Positions 42,447 to 51,561 of a DNA stretch of 64,000 bases are shown here, in pieces; the stretch's first letter is position 1, and every line of letters starts with the position of its first letter. A program made the translations under genes and the position numbers. Below the pieces are notes generated by a model. It was not told the origin of the DNA. It saw only the letters and a program-made list of their open reading frames with translations, and did not search any database. This stretch comes from Carpediemonas membranifera (taxonomy: Eukaryota; Fornicata), in contig JAHDYR010000007.1 in NCBI GenBank assembly GCA_019828565.1, positions 62,001-126,000 on the forward strand. The letters are read 5' to 3'.

Positions 42447-43754
42447 TTACTCCTCCGCGGGCTCCTCTTCAGCCTTCTGGGCAGCCTCCTCCTCGGCGGC
42501 CTTGCGAGCGGCCTCCTCCTCAGCGAGACGAGCAGCCTCCTCCTCAGCGGCCTTGCGAGCGGCCTCCTCCTCAGCGAGACGAGCAGCCTCCTCCTCAGCG
42601 GCCTTGCGAGCGGCTTCCTCCTCAGCAGCCTTGCGGGCAGCCTCCTCCTCAGCGAGACGAGCAGCCTCCTCCTCAGCGGCCTTGCGGGCAGCCTCCTCCT
42701 CAGCGAGACGAGCAGCCTCCTCCTCAGCGGCCTTGCGAGCGGCTTCCTCCTCAGCAGCCTTGCGGGCAGCCTCCTCCTCAGCGAGACGAGCAGCCTCCTC
42801 CTCAGCGGCCTTGCGAGCGGCCTCCTCCTCAGCGAGACGAGCAGCCTCCTCCTCAGCGGCCTTGCGAGCGGCTTCCTCCTCAGCAGCCTTGCGAGCGGCT
42901 TCCTCCTCAGCAGCCTTGCGGGCAGCCTCCTCCTCAGCGAGACGAGCAGCCTCCTCCTCAGCGGCCTTGCGAGCGGCCTCCTCCTCAGCGAGACGAGCAG
43001 CCTCCTCCTCAGCGGCCTTGCGAGCGGCTTCCTCCTCAGCGAGACGAGCGGCTTCCTCCTCAGCGGCCTTGCGAGCGGCTTCCTCCTCAGCAGCCTTGCG
43101 GGCAGCCTCCTCCTCAGCGAGACGAGCAGCCTCCTCCTCAGCGGCCTTGCGAGCGGCCTCCTCCTCAGCGAGACGAGCAGCCTCCTCCTCAGCGGCCTTG
43201 CGAGCGGCTTCCTCCTCGGCGAGACGAGCAGCCTCCTCCTCAGCAGCCTTGCGGGCAGCCTCCTCCTCAGCGGCCTTGCGAGCGGCTTCCTCCTCAGCGG
43301 CCTTGCGAGCGGCTTCCTCCTCAGCGAGACGAGCGGCTTCCTCCTCAGCAGCCTTGCGAGCGGCTTCCTCCTCAGCGGCCTTGCGAGCGGCTTCCTCCTC
43401 AGCGAGACGAGCGGCTTCCTCCTCAGCAGCCTTGCGGGCAGCCTCCTCTTCGGCGGCCTTCTGGGCGGTCTCGTCCTTGTTCTCGGAAGCCTCGGGCTCA
43501 ACGGGGATATCGACAATAGCGTCCTTGTCCTCATGAGCAGCAGGCTCGGGGGTAGCAGGCTCACGAGCAACCTCCTCCTCCTCCTTGAGCTCACCGGCAA
43601 CAACGGGGGTGCGCTGGGAAGACGGAGAACGAGGGTCTATCGCGGAGTAATCAGCAACAACGTGCGCAGGGATGGCAGCATTGGCCATCTTGGCGGTCTC
43701 ATCCTTAGGCGCATCAGCAACAATAGTCTTTTGCTTCGAAGAGCTCCCTCCCAT
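42447..43754 (-). CDS. Ala/Glu repeat protein with N-myristoylation-like start, 435 aa
   Basis: I place the start at the ATG at 43754 ([18 protein letters not shown]); the frame runs further upstream only from a TTG. MGGSSSK fits the N-myristoyltransferase consensus (Gly2, Ser6), predicting membrane attachment. After an acidic, Pro-containing N-terminal 100 residues, about 330 residues are a near-perfect repeat of AARKAAEEE and AARLAEEE units, expected to form one long charged helix. The end is KAEEEPAEE. Similar Ala/Glu/Lys-Arg rods occur in cytoskeletal and surface-coat proteins, but this composition is not diagnostic. Confidence 0.8.
   Translation of the reverse strand: MGGSSSKQKTIVADAPKDETAKMANAAIPAHVVADYSAIDPRSPSSQRTPVVAGELKEEEEVAREPATPEPAAHEDKDAIVDIPVEPEASENKDETAQKAAEEEAARKAAEEEAARLAEEEAARKAAEEEAARKAAEEEAARLAEEEAARKAAEEEAARKAAEEEAARKAAEEEAARLAEEEAARKAAEEEAARLAEEEAARKAAEEEAARLAEEEAARKAAEEEAARKAAEEEAARLAEEEAARKAAEEEAARLAEEEAARKAAEEEAARLAEEEAARKAAEEEAARKAAEEEAARKAAEEEAARLAEEEAARKAAEEEAARLAEEEAARKAAEEEAARKAAEEEAARLAEEEAARKAAEEEAARLAEEEAARKAAEEEAARKAAEEEAARLAEEEAARKAAEEEAARLAEEEAARKAAEEEAAQKAEEEPAEE
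42474..43461. repeat. coding minisatellite of about 1 kb
   Basis: Tandem 24- and 27-nt units (GCCTCCTCCTCAGCGAGACG and GCGGCCTTGCGAGC variants on the plus strand) encode the Ala/Glu rod. Third-position variants (GAGCGG/GGGCAG, TCCTCC/TTCCTCC) are shared by blocks of units, suggesting amplification by unequal exchange. Copy number is likely to vary between alleles. Confidence 0.9.
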
Positions 43755-43991
43755 CGCGTTAAATAGTGATCTTGACAGCGCTGCAGGAAAAAACATGATT
43801 GTCTGTAGAAAAAATGATCGACCCAAAATACCTCTCCAGACGGCGATTGGTCCATCGATGGTGAGCATGTGACTCAGAATATCTATCATATCCCCGAGTT
43901 GAGCTCTGCTGCACTCAAGACACAGTCGCCTTCCCAATCGCTCAAGGGTTAAGGAATTTAGCTATAAAACGTTACCACGGCAAAACCTGCC

Positions 43992-45992
43992 TTAGAATGC
44001 AGAACCCTTGATATACACATCCCCTGGGGCCTGCTCCATGAAGCCCATGTCTATCAGTCGGGCCGTGATCAGCTGCTGGTTGGCCACGAGAAGTCCGAAA
44101 CTGATCGTGATCTGACGGAGGCTGATGTTCACGGAGACCTCACTGACACCAGGTACGGACAGCAGGCCGGCTTCTAGTTGCTGTGCGCACATCTCGCATT
44201 TGATTCTCTCCACATAAACTACGATCTTCTTCGAGTCTGTCTGGAAGATGCTATCGCCAGCCAAGGCGGGCAGAGAGGCGCTGACTGGGCCTATCACAGG
44301 AGCCTTGAGCGTCGCAACAGGACCGGGCGGGGTGGGCGGCCGCATCGTCGGTGGTGGGGGCGCCTCTGCTCCAAAGTCTGGGGGCGGCGTGGGGGGTCTC
44401 TCGGCGGGGAGATCAAGCTCCTCCTCCACCTCTGCCTCAGGCTCCCGGTGCTCTTTTGGCTTCTCATGTGCCTGCCTCTCAGGCTCCATCACAGGGTCGG
44501 ACGACTGACGCGACTCGGGCACAGCCCCGTCGTCCGGCTCCGGTACTTCATCACCCATCCCCAGAGAATCCCCGGTCTCGGGCTCCACAGAATCGGCCAC
44601 GCTGTCATGGTCCCCATTGTAATCCTGATGCTCTTCCTGCTGCTCATCATGGGCTGGTAGTGGCTCCACGACTGTCTCCTCCTCGGGCTCCTCGGGTACA
44701 GAGGACTCATCATCATCAGACTCACCCTCGGACTCACCCCCCAGACCATGGTCGGGCTCCTCTGGGGGTGATGCTGGCTCGGGAGATGGGGGCTCCTCGG
44801 ACTCAAGGCCGACTTCAGCATTTGGGTCAACTTCAACTTCAACAGTTGCATCAGCTCCAACTGCTGACTCGAACTCAACCTGAACGTCGGCTTCAACATC
44901 AGCCTCGGATTCTACCTCCACGTCAACCTCAGACGCCTGCTCCTCGGGCTCGGACTGTGCCTCCTCCTCGTAGTCGGGTTGCCCGTCTTCCTCCATTTCA
45001 CTGGCCTCCTCCTCCTCAGCACTCGACTCCACTTCTCCAATCATCAGCGGGGCATCAGCGGCAAAGGGGTCGTCGCGGACCATAGTGTCATACTCCACTG
45101 AACCAGGGTCGGTGTCAGTCATGTGCTCGGCCTGTGCGGCCTCGTCGTCGGCAACAACATGGTCGAGCAACGACCCGGACTCGGGCGACTCGGGCTCCTC
45201 CTCTTGAGGCTGGCCGGGTTCTTCGTCTTGAAGGCTGAGTTCAGTCGGCTCGGCCTCATCCTCCGGCTCATCGGGCATCACTGGCTCTGGTGCACTCTCA
45301 ACTTGCTGGGGCGACTCGGGCTCAGGGTCAGGAACTGTCCTCTCCTCCGGCAGCTCCACCTCGCTCTCCTCCTGGGCTTCCTCGTCCTCACTGACAGCGG
45401 CGTCGCCGTCGCCGCCCATGTCTGCAAACGGATCATCGTTAAATGGCCCGACCTCCAGGGGGATGTCGATATCTTCATCCTCATCTGGACTATCTTCCTC
45501 CACCGCCTCAGCCTCCTTCTCTTCGGCCTTCGATGACGCTGACCCTTCCAGCTGGAAGAGCATTTGGAGCAAATACACCCAGCCAGTATAGGTGTCCTGG
45601 TCGGGCATCAAAATCGGGTACACACGCTTCTTCTTCTGCTCCTGGATGCCAAACATGAAGGCAGAATCGAGGTCCTTGTTGTGCTTCTTGGCCATCGCGA
45701 GAACATCGTCGGGAAGCTGGTGGTTCGGGAGAAATACAGAGTCTTTCAGACTGATGCAGCCCTTTGATACGCTCTTAGAGTAGTCCTTGCTCTTGGTAAT
45801 TGGGAAATAGTACACAGCGTCCTTCGTTAGAACGAAGAAGCGAGCTTTCCAGCTACTGTAGTTGGCGTCGGCCTTTCTGCCTTCGCCACTAAGCATGATA
45901 CCTTCTATTTCGCTGAACTTAAAGCTTGTCTTCGGCATTGAGGCTTCGCTTGGCTTAGTCCAAGCCGGACGGATGTTGTCTGACGACTTCAT
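43992..45992 (-). CDS. PH domain, acidic linker and C-terminal HMA-like domain, 666 aa
   Basis: Residues about 22-150 fit a pleckstrin-homology domain: KFSEIEGIMLSGEGRKADAN, WKARFFVLTKDAVYYFP and the conserved late Trp in TGWVYLLQMLF. About 400 residues of very acidic, Ser/Pro/Glu-rich low-complexity sequence follow. The last 70 residues look like a heavy-metal-associated (HMA, ferredoxin-like) domain: IVVYVERIKCEMCAQQLEAG followed by LLSVPGVSEVSVNISL, with CEMC in the metal-binding loop. PH domains bind phosphoinositides or proteins; HMA domains bind copper or other soft metals. I know of no family with this order. It is divergent from the kinesin, 127 bp away. Confidence 0.75.
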   Translation of the reverse strand: MKSSDNIRPAWTKPSEASMPKTSFKFSEIEGIMLSGEGRKADANYSSWKARFFVLTKDAVYYFPITKSKDYSKSVSKGCISLKDSVFLPNHQLPDDVLAMAKKHNKDLDSAFMFGIQEQKKKRVYPILMPDQDTYTGWVYLLQMLFQLEGSASSKAEEKEAEAVEEDSPDEDEDIDIPLEVGPFNDDPFADMGGDGDAAVSEDEEAQEESEVELPEERTVPDPEPESPQQVESAPEPVMPDEPEDEAEPTELSLQDEEPGQPQEEEPESPESGSLLDHVVADDEAAQAEHMTDTDPGSVEYDTMVRDDPFAADAPLMIGEVESSAEEEEASEMEEDGQPDYEEEAQSEPEEQASEVDVEVESEADVEADVQVEFESAVGADATVEVEVDPNAEVGLESEEPPSPEPASPPEEPDHGLGGESEGESDDDESSVPEEPEEETVVEPLPAHDEQQEEHQDYNGDHDSVADSVEPETGDSLGMGDEVPEPDDGAVPESRQSSDPVMEPERQAHEKPKEHREPEAEVEEELDLPAERPPTPPPDFGAEAPPPPTMRPPTPPGPVATLKAPVIGPVSASLPALAGDSIFQTDSKKIVVYVERIKCEMCAQQLEAGLLSVPGVSEVSVNISLRQITISFGLLVANQQLITARLIDMGFMEQAPGDVYIKGSAF

Positions 45993-46119
45993 GCCGACTC
46001 CACGGGAAGCAAGATATGCTCATCGGGGAGGTAGCAGGACACGCTGTAGTGCCCAGCAGGTCATCTACATGGTCGGCTAATGATGTGCAGTTTATGGCAG
46101 AAAGCAACCCAAAGAATCG

Positions 46120-48339
46120 ATGAGTTCTGTGAGAGTCGTTCTTCGTCTGCGTCCGAGAGAGGACGGGGAAGAAAACGATATGTTCCAGTTCGCATCAGCA
46201 GCTGGCGGCCAGCTGGTCACGATTCGCTCTGCCGATAACGATGAACGCGAATTCTTCGTCGATGACGGCCTTCCAGCACGTACCACGCAGCATGAAGTGT
46301 TCAATTCTGTCGCCAAACCACTAGTCGACAAGGTATTTGAAGGCTTCAATGCTAGTTGCGTCGCATACGGCCAAACAGGCGCCGGTATGTAACTTTTGTC
46401 CAATTTCTCACCCTTAGTGGGATATGCGGCACTTCTACGCACTCACACAGGCAAGACGTACACTATGGTTGGCGAGTCAGAGCAGACGAACGGCATTGTG
46501 CCCCGTGTTGCCGAGTATCTTTATAACCTTATCGAATCCGACCAGACTATGGAGACGACCGTCTTCGTATCCTTCCTCGAAGTTTACCTCGACCAGGTCT
46601 TCGACCTCCTTGGGGAGATGGGTGGTCGTGCAACCGCGAAGCAAGTATTCCCTGGTTCCCGGCGCCGGGCGTCTGACTTCAACCGCGACACCAAGCTAGA
46701 GATCCACGAGGACGTCAGCGGTCTTGTGTATGTGAGAGATCTCACCATGGTGACCGCATCATCCGCTCAAGAGATGCTGAAGCTCATGCATAAGGGCATG
46801 AGCAAGAGAGCGACGTTTGGCACCAACATGAACGATCGATCGTCCAGATCTCACACGATCTTCTCCGTATCCCTTGTCCGTAAGTCGGCCACTGATCCGG
46901 ATGAGGCCACGACCTCCGTACTCAACCTGGTCGACCTGGCTGGGTCAGAGCGGCTCTCCAAGTCAGGTTCTGAGGGCCTCAGGCAGCGTGAGGCTCAGAG
47001 CATCAACCGGTCGCTCTCCGCCCTGGGCAACACTGTCGTCGCCCTGGCAAGGGGTGACTCTCACATCCCTTACCGTGACTCGAAGCTGACTCGTCTCCTG
47101 CAGGATTCCCTCGGCGGGAACTCCTACACCTCTCTGATAGCTACACTCAACCCCACTCCAAGACACTACGAGGAGTGCCTGGCCACTGTCATGTTTGCTC
47201 ATCGGTGTCGGAACGTCAAGAACACACCCACTGTGAATTATCTGGACGTTTCAGCCAAACAGATGGAGCAGCGGATCAAGAAGCTTCAGGAGGAGGTCGC
47301 CGATCTTAGATCCAAGCTTGCTGACAGAGACAGAACGATCGAGATGCTCCGAGGCAAGGGTGGCGAGTACGCCGACGACGGTATTGGATTGGGCGGCAGT
47401 GCTGCGGCTGGCGGTGCTTTTGGTAGACGCACGGCTGACGATCTGAAGCTACTGGAGGTCACGAAGAGCAACAACATGCACCTTAAGGAGAAGCTGGAGC
47501 GAAGGAAGGGCGAGTTCGAACTCATCCAGAACCGACTCAAGGATGAACGTCGGTCGGCCCGGCTGGACATGGAGCGTCAGAAAAAGAAGATTCTGGACCT
47601 GATGAATGAGAGTAGAGTGGGGAAGCACGATCTCGTACGGGCAATGAATGAGCACATCAGACGCCACGAGGACGAGCTCAACGCCGTCATTGCCCACAAC
47701 AAGGCCCTCCTCGAGGAATATCACCGCATGATGGAGTCGATTCCCCTTAACCTGCGGAGACTTTGGGACGGAGCTGCGGAGGCGGATAGTAACACGCTGT
47801 CGGAGGTGCAGCAGATAGAGATGATGTGTGCTGAGCAGATCAGGCTTGGACAGGTAGGTCATGCCACGGAGCTCGAGGACACACGTCTCAAGTATGAATT
47901 CGTCCTCGACAAGAAGCAAGACGAGCTCGACAAGTTCGTCGCTGAGTACAAGCAGTTCGCCCAGCAGCAGACCGCCAAGTTCACTGAGATGGCCGGATGT
48001 GCCGTATACTTCGCCAAGAGCACGTCGCAGTTTAGAACCCTTCTGTGCGAGGTGGCCGAGGGGAAACACCCGGCCTCCGACTTCATGGGGCGACGGGCGG
48101 TGAGGGTCAACCCGGACGCCATCCCGGCGTTCCCAGACAAGAGGATGCAGGACTTGCTGGCCCAAGCCAAGGCCGTAGTACATCCCGTTGAGAGTGACCC
48201 GAGGCTGACGGGACGGAGAGTCAGCTCGGCTCAGAACGCCTTGAGGGGGATGCAACTCCAGCAGAGGCCGGCGACCTCCTACATTCGGACCCGTAACCCA
48301 GTCGATCGGACCATGAGTCTCGATCATTTGGTCGGATGA
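46120..48339 (+). CDS. kinesin with N-terminal motor, 717 aa, two exons
   Basis: A microtubule motor. Exons 46120-46384 and 46451-48339 join across a 66-nt intron that splits the P-loop: AYGQTGAG joined to KTYTMVG. Switch I is NDRSSRSHTIF, switch II is DLAGSERL, and the motor core ends about residue 350 at HYEECLATVMFAHRCRNVKN. A neck coiled coil, a Gly/Ala hinge and further coiled coil make up the rest, with a basic tail ending SLDHLVG. The subfamily could not be assigned by eye; the insert GSRRRASDFNRDTKLEIHED between motor elements is distinctive. The N-terminal motor predicts plus-end movement. Confidence 0.93.
46385..46450 (+). other. intron, 66 nt, in the kinesin gene
   Basis: GTATGT donor, CACTCACACAG acceptor, phase 1. 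It splits the Walker A motif. Confidence 0.92.
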
Positions 48340-48483
48340 TGGAGGGCTGTAATATAAAGATATACGGGTTATGTCGTGGGCAGGGTGTTGTGGTGTGGCT
48401 GGGCCTCTCTGCTATCACGTCTCTCGGGGGGGTTGAGGAGTGATTTCGCAATTTTCGACGAGAGCACTCAAGAGGCAAAACCG

Positions 48484-49578
48484 ATGAGTTACGCCTATAG
48501 CGAGGGATTTAACGACTATGAGCGTAACACAGAGTCCCAAGTGGACGATTTCCTCACCCGCTGCTCGCATTTTCTCGGCGTCGGAGAGAAGGCCTCTGCT
48601 TCTGCGATTCCTCACTCCCAGTCATATTTCGCTCTCAAAAGCACAGCTTCGCCTGGAAAAGCACGGACAAGGGATCCATTGAGTGCAAAATCGCCCCGCC
48701 ACCTCGATATTCCCAGTGTGAAACGGCACCAACCAATGCTTGGATCGGTCGCCACTCCCGAAAGCCCTGCATCCGTATGTGGGTCTGAAGGGCGCATCTC
48801 CATCATGCCACCGAAGTCTGCGCGTACCGTGCGCCGTGCCTGCTCAGCGGCTGGGGGTTCACCGCAGCAGTTTAAAGCGTCACCACGCACAGCCATGGAT
48901 CGACTCCCGACGTCCTCGATGGCATTCACACCCACTACGATTCACTCTGCCCGTCGCTTTGGTGAATCTCCCCGGCCCCGTCCCCGCATGGCCTCTCCCA
49001 CGCGAGCAAATGAAGACGTCGAAACGAGGCAAGGGATGCTAGCGTCGGCACATCGAACACAGTCATCGCCGTTGTTTAAGAAGAGTGAGCTGGAGACGTT
49101 TGATAGGATGGCCGAGACCCAGCTCGCTGAGGCCCGTGAGCGTGATCTCGAGGAGGCCGAAGAGGTCGCGTCGTCAGCCCAAGATGACGTTAACATCGCC
49201 AAGGAGTACAGCGATGACGTAGCCAACCGTGCTGATGACATCCTGGCCCGCCTCCGTGCCATCTGGTCCGGCTTTGAGGCACGGGTTGGTCAAGACGGCG
49301 AGGCACCGCCAGCTGACAACAGTGAACGGCCGCCACACTCGGAAGAGGACTGTATCGAGCGTATGCTGGTGGTACCTGAGGTGCTTGGCGATGTTGACGT
49401 GCTTGTTGACGAGATCCTTGTTGGTTTCGACACAGAGGCGGCCTATAGAGCAAGGGGGGCACGGATCAAGGCCGGCAGGAAGCTTGCTGTGAAAGAGAAG
49501 CCTGTGAAGAAACCCGATCAACCCATCGATGCTTATATCGAGAGGATCAAGGTTTTGGAGGCCAGGGCCGGGCATTAG
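48484..49578 (+). CDS. hypothetical low-complexity and helical protein, 364 aa
   Basis: From the ATG at 48484 (MSYAYSEGFNDYERNTESQV) a Ser/Pro/Arg-rich, probably disordered N-terminal half (many SP and RxxSP sites) is followed from about residue 200 by acidic helical sequence (FDRMAETQLAEARERDLEEA) and a Lys-rich C terminus ending KVLEARAGH. No domain was recognised. It lies downstream of the kinesin on the same strand, 144 bp from its stop. The SP-rich part could be a phosphorylated microtubule-binding region, but this is speculation. Confidence 0.72.
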   Translation: MSYAYSEGFNDYERNTESQVDDFLTRCSHFLGVGEKASASAIPHSQSYFALKSTASPGKARTRDPLSAKSPRHLDIPSVKRHQPMLGSVATPESPASVCGSEGRISIMPPKSARTVRRACSAAGGSPQQFKASPRTAMDRLPTSSMAFTPTTIHSARRFGESPRPRPRMASPTRANEDVETRQGMLASAHRTQSSPLFKKSELETFDRMAETQLAEARERDLEEAEEVASSAQDDVNIAKEYSDDVANRADDILARLRAIWSGFEARVGQDGEAPPADNSERPPHSEEDCIERMLVVPEVLGDVDVLVDEILVGFDTEAAYRARGARIKAGRKLAVKEKPVKKPDQPIDAYIERIKVLEARAGH

Positions 49579-49696
49579 CGGTTCTTCACTTGTACTTTGT
49601 CGTTGTATACATGTGTACATGGTATACTCGTAGATCTCTGTAAATGACAGGAGTCTGTGGGGGTGGTGCGAGTGGGGGCTACAATTCCACATATTT

Positions 49697-49850
49697 TGTG
49701 CCACGCAGGATAAGAATGCTTAAGTCCAAAACACACAGTGATCCAAGCAGCATCAGGATCGCAGTGTGGTTCATCATACTCTATCAATCGTGCGCAGCAT
49801 ATCACGCGTGCTGCAGCGCGTGCTTGCTCAACTTAGCAAGTTAATGATAG
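49697..49850 (-). ncRNA. candidate guide-RNA (omega-RNA-like) end of Fanzor copy A
   Basis: About 140 bp beyond the nuclease stop, shared with copy B. It carries two close inverted repeats, CACGCG with CGCGTG and CTTGCT with AGCAAG, next to the stop codon. In TnpB and Fanzor loci the guide RNA is encoded at this 3' position. No expression evidence is available here. Confidence 0.35.
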
Positions 49851-50275
49851 CGAGGAAGAGCACCTCTCTGGGTGCCGTAATGGAAAGGAGATAGCCCTAT
49901 CTGATCTGGAGTGGCGTCGAAGGTACACCAATGGATGTTCTCGCTGGCGCTCTTATCTCGGTGAGAGAGATTGAGAAGCATGTCTCTCTGCTCGGGATGC
50001 CGACTTAGCCGTTTATCGCGCCATGGAGCTCCCTCGCACGCGGGATTCTGGCAGAGCATGGTGCGGTGTGCACCACACGTCTGAAGTGTGCTTTGCAGTA
50101 TGGGCACACGATGGAAGTGCGGAATTCCGAGACCATGGCAACAGTCACGACGACGTTGTGCCGGAGCATGATGCCTGGTAGAGCTCGAGCAAAGTGGCGG
50201 TACGGAGCACACGAGGGAGTGCCGGCGGAACCGAACAGTGCAGCCCCATACGCCACTTTGAGGTGAATGGGCTCC
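49697..50275 (-). mobile_element. Fanzor element, 5'-truncated copy (copy A)
   Basis: 579 bp matching copy B (51408-51986) at a constant offset of 1711 bp, nearly identical over 49760-50275 and more diverged over 49697-49760. It holds only the C-terminal part of the nuclease: AYGAALFGSAG, RuvC-II VSEFRTSIVCPYC (Glu at 50125-50127), then in another frame LCQNPACEG and RuvC-III HRDKSASENI (Asp at 49955-49957), with a stop at 49841. The RuvC-I part is absent beyond 50275, where unrelated DNA begins. Confidence 0.8.
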
Positions 50276-50556
50276 GTTCTTCTGGTCAGAAATGCTACAT
50301 CTGACAAAACATAAAACATCCCTGCCCGCATGATCGCCCTTACCATGGCTGATGCCCTCATGTCCGCTACCCTGTTGGTGTATGACAAGAGGTGCGCCAA
50401 GCTGGGACTGTTCAACCCGCTGGAGCTCCTCCCGGCAGGGCTGTCGGCATAAGCCAGTAATTTACGTGATTAATGGAAAATCACAAAATGCACGGATGTG
50501 CCACAGAACTCGTGCTTGCAAAGACAACGACTATGTACAGAAGTTTACTCTTATGA
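50276..50556. other. spacer between Fanzor copy A and the heptad gene
   Basis: Unlike copy B, so outside the shared element. A short plus-strand reading (MADALMSATLLVYDKRCAKL, ending LLPAGLSA, about 50346-50452) looks protein-like but is too short to assign. Confidence 0.4.
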
Positions 50557-50934
50557 TTAATCCCGATTGTGGATCATGGCGAGAATCCTGCCAGGCAGCT
50601 CTTCGATAGTGGTGTTGAGCTGGCGAATGTCGCCATGAACCTCAGCAAATTGGCCATGAACCTCAGCAAATTGGCCATGAACCTCAGCAAATTGGCCACG
50701 AACCTCATCCTGGAAAGCACGGAAGTCTCTCCAGGTCACATAGCTGTCATCCTCGTGTTGCATGCCGTTTTCTGCCATATTTTCTTCCATATTCTGCTCG
50801 GGAACGCGTTGTTCTGGCATGCGACGGAGATCCACCTCATCTTGAGGCCTGTGGAAACCGTTCACAGCGGCATGGCGGAGCTCGGGGTTGCCATCATCAT
50901 CGCGGGGCTCGGGGTTCCTCGGGGTTGATGGCAT
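50557..50934 (-). CDS. small acidic protein with GQFAEVH repeats, 125 aa
   Basis: The frame opens at a GTG at 50970; the first ATG is 50934 (MPSTPRNPEPRDDDGNPELR). After a Pro/Asp/Glu-rich N terminus, YVTWRDFRAFQDEVRGQFAE leads into three perfect GQFAEVH heptads and a helical end (DIRQLNTTIEELPGRILAMI). This looks like a trimeric or dimeric coiled coil. It lies among transposons and might be a transposon-borne gene (gag-like) or a host gene. No family was recognised. Confidence 0.5.
   Translation of the reverse strand: MPSTPRNPEPRDDDGNPELRHAAVNGFHRPQDEVDLRRMPEQRVPEQNMEENMAENGMQHEDDSYVTWRDFRAFQDEVRGQFAEVHGQFAEVHGQFAEVHGDIRQLNTTIEELPGRILAMIHNRD
50641..50703. repeat. 3 x 21-bp tandem repeat
   Basis: Unit CTCAGCAAATTGGCCATGAA plus C, repeated three times with one change in the last unit. 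It encodes the GQFAEVH heptads on the minus strand. Confidence 0.9.
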
Positions 50935-51407
50935 GGTAAATATCGTAAATGTCTGTGTGTTGTTGGCCACTTTGAGGCTGAAGGCTGCGAACGGATGCCA
51001 ACTGCATCCCTTCTAACCCTGCTTGCAGGTACAACCAATGGGGGGAAAACATTTACGTATTTTACCAGTTTACTGGTGGTTTGGTCTCAAACGTGTCTCA
51101 AATGTTCGCCCGGCTTGGGTACGAGCCGAGCAGTGCTGGCTCGCACGAAGGTTTGCGCTGTTCAAGCTTCCTTGACTTGGCGACTCCGCGCCAAAATCGA
51201 CCAAACGAATTTTGTGTCCACGCTCCCCGCGCCGGAGTCGCGTCGGCGCATCTACGCGCCCTCCCACTCGCAGAGTGCTCCTCGTTGTGGTGGTCCCACA
51301 GGGCAAGACACTCAAGCAAACGATGGACCGTTTACAGAAGAATTTATGTGAGTTTACATAAACTGCACTGACTCTGAGGTCTAAGACTATTGCACTCGTT
51401 ATTCTGA
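50935..51407. other. non-coding stretch between heptad gene and Fanzor copy B
   Basis: No gene recognised. At 51351-51370 the sequence GTTTACATAAACTGCACTG, containing the palindrome GTTTACATAAAC-like core, recurs at 61870-61890 beside gypsy-3, so this region may hold part of a solo LTR of that family. Confidence 0.35.
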
Positions 51408-51561
51408 TGTGCCGCGGAGGATTAGAATTATTGAGTTCAAAGCACACGGTGATCCAAGCAGAATCAGGATCGCAGTGTGGTTCATCATATTCTATCAATC
51501 GTGCGCAGCATATCACGCGTGCTGCAGCGCGTGCTTGCTCAACTTAGCAAGTTAATGATAG
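51408..51561 (-). ncRNA. candidate guide-RNA end of Fanzor copy B
   Basis: Same hairpin-rich 3' flank as in copy A: inverted repeats around 51510-51535 and 51536-51553, and only one mismatch from copy A over the 80 bp nearest the stop. It is positioned where TnpB/Fanzor guide scaffolds lie. Confidence 0.38.

Noticed and set aside
42502-43603. Long open frames ([15 protein letters not shown] on plus; [12 protein letters not shown] on minus) across the Ala/Glu repeat
   Set aside because: They are shadows created by a repeat unit lacking stop triplets. Only the Ala/Glu frame extends into non-repetitive protein-like sequence with a good start.
50641-50703. Tandem 21-bp repeat as a possible CRISPR array
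   Set aside because: There are no spacers; the repeats are contiguous and encode GQFAEVH heptads in a eukaryotic context.
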